A DNA stretch of 47,822 nt from Candidatus Hydrogenedentota bacterium. Its GTDB lineage: Bacteria; Hydrogenedentota; Hydrogenedentia; Hydrogenedentales; CAITNO01. Both the position numbers and the translations under genes were made by a program. Positions 26,701 through 35,700 of this stretch are shown one piece after another; the stretch's first letter is position 1; each line of letters begins with the position of its first letter. The stretch covers positions 1 through 47,822 of the forward strand of contig CAIUWO010000207.1 in the NCBI GenBank assembly GCA_903902895.1, given 5' to 3'. The notes beneath the pieces are model-generated. The model saw nothing but the letters and a program-made list of their open reading frames with translations. It was not told the origin of the DNA and ran no database searches.

Positions 26701-29700
26701 GCTGGAAGTGATACCCTGGTGCGGGAACACTACATTCACGCGCAATCGCTTCCCACGGCATCCTTTACCGCCGCGCCGTTTAGCGGTGTTGCGCCTCTGG
26801 ACGTTACATTCACGGATGCATCACTTCCGGGAAACACGCCCCCCATCTTGAGGCGGGAATGGAAATTCGGTGACGGCGGCACCAGTACCGCGGCTTCTCC
26901 AACCCATGCGTACCAATCCTCCGGAACTTACGACGTGTCGTTGAAGGTCACCACCGCAGCGGGAAGCAATACCCTGACGAAGACGAGCTATATCTACGTG
27001 CAATCGAGACCCACGGCTTCTTTTGTCGCTTCGCCATCGGGCGGGCTCGCGCCTTTAACCGTTCACTTCACGGACACTTCAGTTTCGCAAAACGCGTCCC
27101 CCATTGTGCGGAGACACTGGGACTTTGGAGACGGCGCAACAAGCACTGAACAGTCGCCCCAACACATCTATGCGGTGCCAGGCGTCTACACCGCCTCGTT
27201 GACTGTTGAGAATCTCTTCGGGCCGAACACTTGTACCAGAACGATTCACGCTGTCGAAACGCTTGCGCGCCTCTATGTCGTTCCGCCGGGGACGGCCAGG
27301 GACGGACTTGCCCCAGGTTGGGCGGACGCGTTTGAAAGCATCGGCGATGCTGCGGAGCAACTGGGCCTGTATCCTGACGCAGAAATATGGATAGCCCAGG
27401 GGGTCTATAACGAAAGCGTTGCAATCCACGAATGCGGGTTCAATGAAGGCCATGCCTGGGTGTACGGCGGCTTTTCCGGAACCGAAACAGCGCTTGAGGA
27501 TCGCGATCCGGCGGCTCACCCGACGATTCTCGACGGAAGCGGAAAAGAGCCCTTCTATTTTGATAATAGGGGCGCGATTCTTTTCCTTAACGGGGAAATG
27601 GCGGTTGTTGACGGTCTCACGGTTACCGGAAGCAGCGATTGTGGTGTTGCCACGGGTGATGGTGTCAATGCCACCATTTCCCATTGCACCCTGGCGGGTA
27701 ACGCGGGATACGGTGTATTCCTTGGAGCCCCCATTTATGACGACGGCGGCCGTGTTGAACTCTCCAACTGCGTTGTGAGCGGCAATGGTGGTGGTGTCAC
27801 AGGCATCCGTATGCAGGCTATCATCAAGAATACCCTGATTACCGGCAACGCGAGATGCGGAATAGAAATCAATACGCCGCCAGGCTTTTGTGACAAGAGC
27901 AACAACTTGAAGCCCCAAAGCACAACGGGTTCCCGACTTTGGCAAGGGCCAACGAACGGCTTCGCGTCGAACGACTGGGCAAGGAAGGAGCATTCACCGC
28001 AGGAACTGGATGCCGCGTTATCAGCCAAAGATGGGGCGATCAACGATCCAACCAGACTCTTAACGAAGTCCGGACAGGCGGAATGGACCGTTCTTGTCTA
28101 TATGGATGGTGACAATGACCTTGAAGAATATGCCATTGCCGACTTTCTGGAAATGTCGGAGATTGGCTCAGGCGACGAGTTCAATATTGTGGTTCTGTTT
28201 GACCGCTCCCCAGACTATGCCACAGCCTATGACAATTGGACGGGCGCCCGTCGTGGAATGGTGAGAAGTGGGGACACGCCTGGCCTTGCATGGGGGACGG
28301 CGGTTGGCGGCGATGTCAACATGGGCAACAAACAAACCCTGACGGATTTTTGCCAGTGGGGCATGTCGAGCTATCCGGCGGCGCGGTATGCCCTGATCCT
28401 GTGGAACCACGGGGGAGGCTGGAGCAAGAGTCTTACGCTTCAGGCGCGCCCGTTCAAGGAAATCTGCTATGACTACACGAGCGGGTCCGTGTTGAGCGTG
28501 GCGGACGTGAAGGATGCCATTTGCGCTGCCACTTTCACAAAGCCATTCAGTTTGATCGGGTTCGATGCCTGCCTAATGGGGATGGCAGAAGTCGCCTATG
28601 AGATGAGCCAGACACAGGCCTCCGTAATGGTTGCGTCGGAAGACCTGGAACCGAGCAACGGATGGCCGTACGCGGACGTGTTTGCGCAACTCAAGGTATC
28701 GCCAGCGATGGGCCCGGCGCAATTAGGGGCCATCATCGTTGATTCTTATTACAATTCCTATGGCCGCAGCCAAACAATGTCCGCTGTGGACCTCAGGGAA
28801 ATGGGCACCGTCGTGGAGGGGATCACGGCCCTTGGATGCTGCATTCCACGCGACGAGAGCAGCAACCCGCGCAACTGTGCCGCAAAGGCCACGGAACTGA
28901 TGACGGCGCTGGACAAAGCGGTGATACGCGAGCGGCACGGCGATGACTGGGATGGAAGCCATGGGTTGTCCATCTACTTCCCCAACGATGCCTTCCCAGT
29001 CCCGGAATACGAGGGCATCGCCTTTGACAACGAGAGTTCCTGGTACGAGTTTCTTGAGAGCTTTGCGGGTCTGCCCACTGATTCGTGGGTCCGTCAGGCG
29101 CGCGATGGCGTGAAAACCTACGGGCCGGAAGCAGACTATGCCGATCTCTACGCCTTCTGCGATGCTGTGGCCGGCCTAGCCCAACAGCGTGATAGTCACC
29201 TCAAAGTGGTCAACTGCACGATTGCAAACCAGCCAGTGGGAATCTTTGTGGCAGACAAGCCTTTTTGCGCGGATGTCAATTATGCATTCGAGGCCGTCAA
29301 TACCATTTTTGCCAACCATGGCGAATGCGGTGTTTGGGAGGCACGGGCGGATGCCATAACGCAACTGGATAATTGCCTCTTCTTCCAAAATGCCATTGAC
29401 TACCGCGCCAAGGGCACCACGGAACTCACAGGTCCAGGGGCCATTGATGCCTATTTTGGGTGGCAGTCATTCAACGCCGGCGGCGACCCAAAATTCCTTT
29501 TACCCGTTATCAACGCACAGCTTGCACTGGCGGGAGAGCAACCCGAGAACGATCCCAATAGAACCAAGTTTACCGCCACGGGACTTACGGCGGGCGCCCT
29601 GGTTGGAAAAATCCTGAGATTGCCGCCCCTGGAGGGTCAGTCGGGGGAATCACTCATCGTTGCCAACACGGCCACCGAAATCGAGGTTCTCGGCCCTGTG

Positions 29701-32700
29701 GCGGCCGCACTTCGCTCTGTGCAGCCAGTTCCTTCTGTGTTTCTGGATTGTGCCGACTACCACATTACCGATGGTTCAGCCGCGATAGACAAAGCCGATC
29801 CGTCCAAGGCACCGCCAGAGGATATCGACGGAGACCCGCGCCCTGGCCCCGATGATGAGCTTGTGGACATCGGGGCCGATGAGGCCAATTCTTCATATGG
29901 CGGACTTCCCGAAACAGAAATCTGCAACCTGCCTGACAAAATGAGAACGCTGTCGTTCTACCTGCCTTATCGTGTCCTCGGCTCTTCGGCGGAGATCACC
30001 AGCGTTGTGCTGTGGTATCGGTATACGAACGCAGATGAAGTAACAGGACCATGGACGCCGTATCCAGGCCTACCGCATCCTCATGACCCCGCCGACCTCC
30101 GAATGCCATTTGACGCACTCGCGGTCGATGGCGAGGGCACATACGAGTTCTATTCAATCGCCACGGACGTGAATGGCAGAACGGAGCAAGACCTGCGGAC
30201 CGCGGACGCCAAGGTATGGGTAGTTCAAGAGTACCCGGACAACCGAATTTATGTCGACTGCGGTGCCAACAGCGGTGGCAAAGGAAAGAGCTGGGACGAT
30301 GCCATCGGCGGGCCTGACGGTCTACGCAAAGCCCTCGAAATTGCCAGCCAACTGCAGATTCCCGAAATATGGGCAGCGCAGGGCACGTATGAGACCAATG
30401 AGTACGCCGGCATTGCCCTTCAAAGCAATGTCGCGATCCATGGCGGATTCCTGGCTGGACAAACCGCGCTGTCTGACAGGGATCTGGCGGCGCATCCGTC
30501 CATCATTTCCGGCGGTGGTGACTGCGCCGTCGTCGTAAACGCGTACGGAGTCAAGAACGCCCGCTTGAACGGTTTCACGGTCACAGGGTGCACCGCATAC
30601 GCGGGCATCTACTGCAGCCTTGTCGCGGGGGATGTCGTCTTTGAAGACTGCACGCTGACAGGTAATGGCGGTAGAGGCATCGAACTTTACAACGACGGTT
30701 CTCCCACGATTGTAAGTTGCACCATAAGTGACAACGCCTTTGACGGCGTATTGTCGGGGTTTGGCTCGTATCCACACATTGTGGGCTGTCAAATAAGCGG
30801 GAACGGCGGGTGCGGGATCTGGGGGACTGGCGTTCCATTGGGCTCAGGGTGGAATCCCGGCGATGATGGCGGCGTGGAGATTGAAGACTGCGTGATTTGC
30901 AGGAATGGCCTTGACGGAGTAGTCGGCTCAAACCGGAGCGCCATAAGTGTAAGCGGTAGCTTCATTTCCGGAAATGGTTCAGAAGCACATTCCGCTCCGG
31001 ACGACCCGGATCTTCCACTTCCTCCCACGGGAAATCTGAACCTCTGGGACGCCGGCAACGTGGCGGTTACGAACTGCGTGATATCGCAAGGGTACGCCTA
31101 TGGCGCCTATCTGGGGTCGGGCACGGTCGCAAACTGCACGATTAGTGACAACGCAGGACCGGGAATTAACGCAATATACGGTCGAGGGTGCCCGGCGGAG
31201 GTCGTCAACTGCATCCTCGCGAGCAATGGAGGACCTGGTATTGTAACGGATGTCTATGGGGAAAATACCGAACCGGAGTCTTGCCTTTTCTATTCTAACA
31301 CCGGTTTCGACTATGACGATGGCATGCCGGAGGGACAATGCGTTGGCGCGATAAGCCTTACGGGTTTCCTGGGCAAGGAGGCTGGCAATGTCGACGGAGA
31401 TCCGTCTTTTGCCCCGCCCATCAGCGGCACATGGGCCCACATCTCGCGCCAAGGAGATGATCTCGTCCTGACAGCGGCCGATTCCGCGGCGTTTGCCAAC
31501 CAGAATCTTGCCGGCCATCGCGTCAAAGTAGACACTTCCCGCAAAGATTGGATACGCATAATCTCAAACAGTCCCAGTGCAGTGACAGTGCGCGCAAATG
31601 ACGTGCGCTTTGCCGTGCCAGTCGGTACCGGGTTTGAAACCGACGGATATCACCTGCAGAACGGATCCAATGCCATTGGCCGCGGTCACAAATCCGCGGC
31701 GTCGCCGCCCAAAGACATCGACGGCGATGACCGGTCTAAGGAAAGCGGTGTGGACATTGGCGCGGACGAAGCCCCCCCCAGCTGGCTGGCGCCACCGCAG
31801 ACCTACCTGGTCAACGTGCCGGCCGTTTCCGTAACGGGGCAAGTCTGCATGGAATACGTTGTCGAACCAGGCTCTGCGCCAGTGGTCTCACTTGACCTCT
31901 GGTACAGAAGCATTAGAGAGACGAACTGGCACCAAGGCGGCACATTTGACGTTCCCGTCGAACCCAATCCCAGCGACACTGTCTGCTTCAACGCCTTGAC
32001 GATTGCTGACGGGGCATATGAATTCTGCCTGGTTGCCCACGGTGAAGCCGTTACATCTGAATCGTTGGCTGAGGCCCGCACAGCCATCGCAAGGTCATTT
32101 CCAGACGGCCATATTTATGTGAACAATCAAGCCGCGGCGGGTTTGAGAACCGGCACCTCGTGGGATAACGCGTTCCTGACCGTCTCGGACGGCATTCTGG
32201 CCGCACGACTCAAGGGGGGGATATCAGAAGTGTCGGTGACCGGGGGGCCCTATTACGAGAAGATTTCGATTCCTTCGGGTGTGACAGTTCAGGGGGGGTA
32301 TGTTCCTGATGGCGCTGGGCAGACACGGAACATAACGCAGGACCCTAAACTTTACACAAAAATGTTCCCCTCTCAGTTGGGCGCGGTGTCGGTGACCATT
32401 CCCCAAAGCATGACACAGCTGCAAGTGCGGGATACTGTAGCGCCAACCGTCACCTTATCAGGAGCAGACCGTGATCACCAGGTGTCTGATGCAGGGTTGT
32501 CTGGATTTACCGTACATCCATCCGAATACTTTCTCTATGGAACAAACAACGCGCCGTCCGAATTAGCCATTGCCCTTAGAACAAATCATGCGGCGCCGTC
32601 GACCAGCATCTCCAACTGTGTGTTTGCCGGGTGCGCCTTCACGTTCGACCTGATGACGTTTCAGTTTGACCATACATATGGCATCCGTTGTACTGACGCC

Positions 32701-35700
32701 TCTCCCACGTTGGAGAACTGCGCGTTCAACCAATTCCAAACCGGCATAGAAGCGAGCGGATCCAGCGCACCGATCATGAATGAGTGCATTTGGGACGGAC
32801 GGTGCAATTATGGGCTGGGCGTTGGTGTCGAGGGAACTGGGCCCGTGTTAAACAACTGCATCGTGGAGTCCCGTGTGAGCGTTGGGGGCAGTTCCTTGAT
32901 TGGCATAAATGACTCCAACATTGGCACATGTATTTTGCGCGGTCAATCTGTTGGCACGATTGCAGATTGCATAGTCCGAGGGTGTGTGGAGGCAAGGGAT
33001 ACCGCATGTGCCAAAATAGCCAACTCAATACTGGCTGTGCGCATAAGCAGCAGCAACGACAACAACTTGATACAAAACTGCGCCATCCAGGGAAACGCAG
33101 GGGCGGGAATCACATGCTTGTCAGGTGCGTCCGCAACGTTTAAGAACTGCGTTATCGCCGGAAATGGGCTCTCAAACGAGGACAGTGCCATTCGGTGCTG
33201 GGGGTGTTCCCCTCTCTTTGTCAATTGCACCATTGCAGACAACGCGGGAACCGCTGTCGAAATTGGCGCGCCGGATTCCTACCACCCGGATGTCAGCCCG
33301 GAGTTTCAGAACTGCATCATCAGCGGGCATCATGGCAGCGGCAGCGCCGGCATTTCGTGCTACCGTAATTTCGATGTGAACAGCGCTACCGGTGGCGACC
33401 CGATTCTGAAAGACGGGTTGCCATTGCTTACGAACTGCCTGTTTCACGGAAACGACGGCGGCGATCTTCTCGTGCATGAGGGAGGTGAAGGGGGCGTGAC
33501 TCGGGTTTGCGGGGTTGACGGCATAAACGACACGACGGGATCTTCCTCGACAATATGGGGCGACCCGAAGTTCGTCCGGGGCCTGAGTGGAACCTGGGCC
33601 AGTATCAATCCGGTTTCCAGTGCGGAAACTGCACTGGAAGCGGCAGCGCCGTATGAGGAGGCCGGGGATTTGGCGGGCCGGTTCCTGGTTGCGAACAACA
33701 AGTATGCGCGTCAGATCAGGATTCTGCGCAGCCCCAGTAATCCGCCTCCAGATCATAATACCATCGTGATTCCAAATGAAAGCAACTTTGTTCTGGCCAT
33801 GGACGGCGAAAACGCCATCGCTATTTTTCAGGGAGTAAAACCGGGCGATTCCTTCCATGTTGTCGATTATCACCTGCAAAACAGTTCGATGGCCGTGGAC
33901 GGCGGCGATGTCGGCTCGGCGCCGGAGAGGGATGCGGAAGGAAATCCGCGGCCAAGCGGGGAAGGCGCGCACGTCTCCATCGGCGCATACGAACCCCCCG
34001 AGGAATACGTCGTCGGCACGCCGGGGCCATACACCCGGGTGACCGAACTGCAGGGAATGGTGGAAGGCATCGTCGCCGGGTTTAGCTTCAACGTGGGGTT
34101 TGTTGCGCTTTCAGCGGACACCAACCCCGTAACGCAGGTGAAGCTCTGGTACCAATTCAACGGTGGCCCGGCGACACTGTACGGAAGCTTCCTGCCAAGC
34201 GAAACCCCCATACCGTTCAATGCAGGCGATACGGGGCTCAATGCCACCGGAACGAAGGCCGGCATGTACACATTCTACACAACCGGCATCACGCAGGACG
34301 GCACGGTCGAAGATCCTCCTGTCTTCCCCGATGCAATGTGTGAAGTCGTCGCGCCGTGGGACGGTGTAACGCCCATTTGCGTGGCTTTGGACGCCGTCGA
34401 GGAGAACGATTGGCGCCAAAAGACCGGCAGCGACTGGGAACCCAATCACGCCTTCAAGAAGCTCAGTAATGCGATTGAGCGCGCCCGCATCTACAGAATA
34501 GGCGAAATTTGGATGAAGCAGGGCGACTATACAGAACAGCGAATGTTCAGGAGCGGGGATGTTGCCATCTACGGCGGATTCACCGGCACAGAGACTCCCG
34601 GCGACCGGAATGCCAGAAACACGCGCGATACCGCCGCGCATCCCACGACGATTGGAACGGACTTTGACTGGGTGGGCAAGGACTATTATGGCAACGACAC
34701 ACCGTTGTCATTATGGTGCTACCAAACCCACAACCTGCTCCTGGACGGAATCACCTTTAGCCGGGGTGTCGAATTCTCTGAATGCAACAGCAGCAACACA
34801 ATTCAGAACTGCATCATAAAGAACGTCTTAAGGGGCTCGGTCAGTATGAACGAGTCCTCGCCGACATTTTCCAATTGCACCATCACCAGCGATACCGGCA
34901 CCGTCTTCTTCCCCGGTGACAGCCCATGCACCATGACCGGGGCATACAGTGGCATAAGCGTGGGCGGAGGCGCGCCTACTTTCACGGACTGCCAAGTGGA
35001 TGGGGTGTTCTGGTGCGCCGTCCATATCATTGCCGGCGCAATTCCAACCTTTACCCGCTGCAGCATCTTGTCCCGGCAGGCGGACCCATCGGGCAACGCA
35101 GACTACATTACTAGGTCTGTATGGGAGCCTTTCCTAAAATCTGTGGTCAGTTGCGGCTGCGATGGGGCGCCGGTTTTCCAGTCATGCAGCATTGCTGGCT
35201 GCGCCGAGGCTGGGGTTTATGTGTATGTGAGGCATTGGCCTGATGATGAATGCCCGCCAACGCAGGGGATGGACAGCCTTGCGCCGAACTTTGATGATTG
35301 TGCGATCAGCGTCAGCGGCACAACACCGTGGAAGAGCCACCGCAGGAAGGAAGGGTATGGCGTCGTGTGCCAGGATGCGGCGACCACGCCCCAGTTCTCG
35401 CGTTGCCGGATTCAGGGGAACTATGTTGGCGTGTACGCCGACAATTCCCGGGCCGACTTCTCAAACTGCAATATAGCCGGCAATGGACGCATTTACACGG
35501 ATGGCGACTACTACCACCTCGAAGGTGCGGGCATACTGTGCGGCGGCAGTCCCGCTCCGGCGTTCACAAACTGCACGGTCAGCGACAATCCCAACGTCGC
35601 AGTCGCGGCCAGTGGTTTGGAGTCGCCTTCGCTCATCAACTGCATTATCACCGGAACGGAGGGCGACGAGGCGGTAAAGCACAGATGTTCCCCTCCGCCG

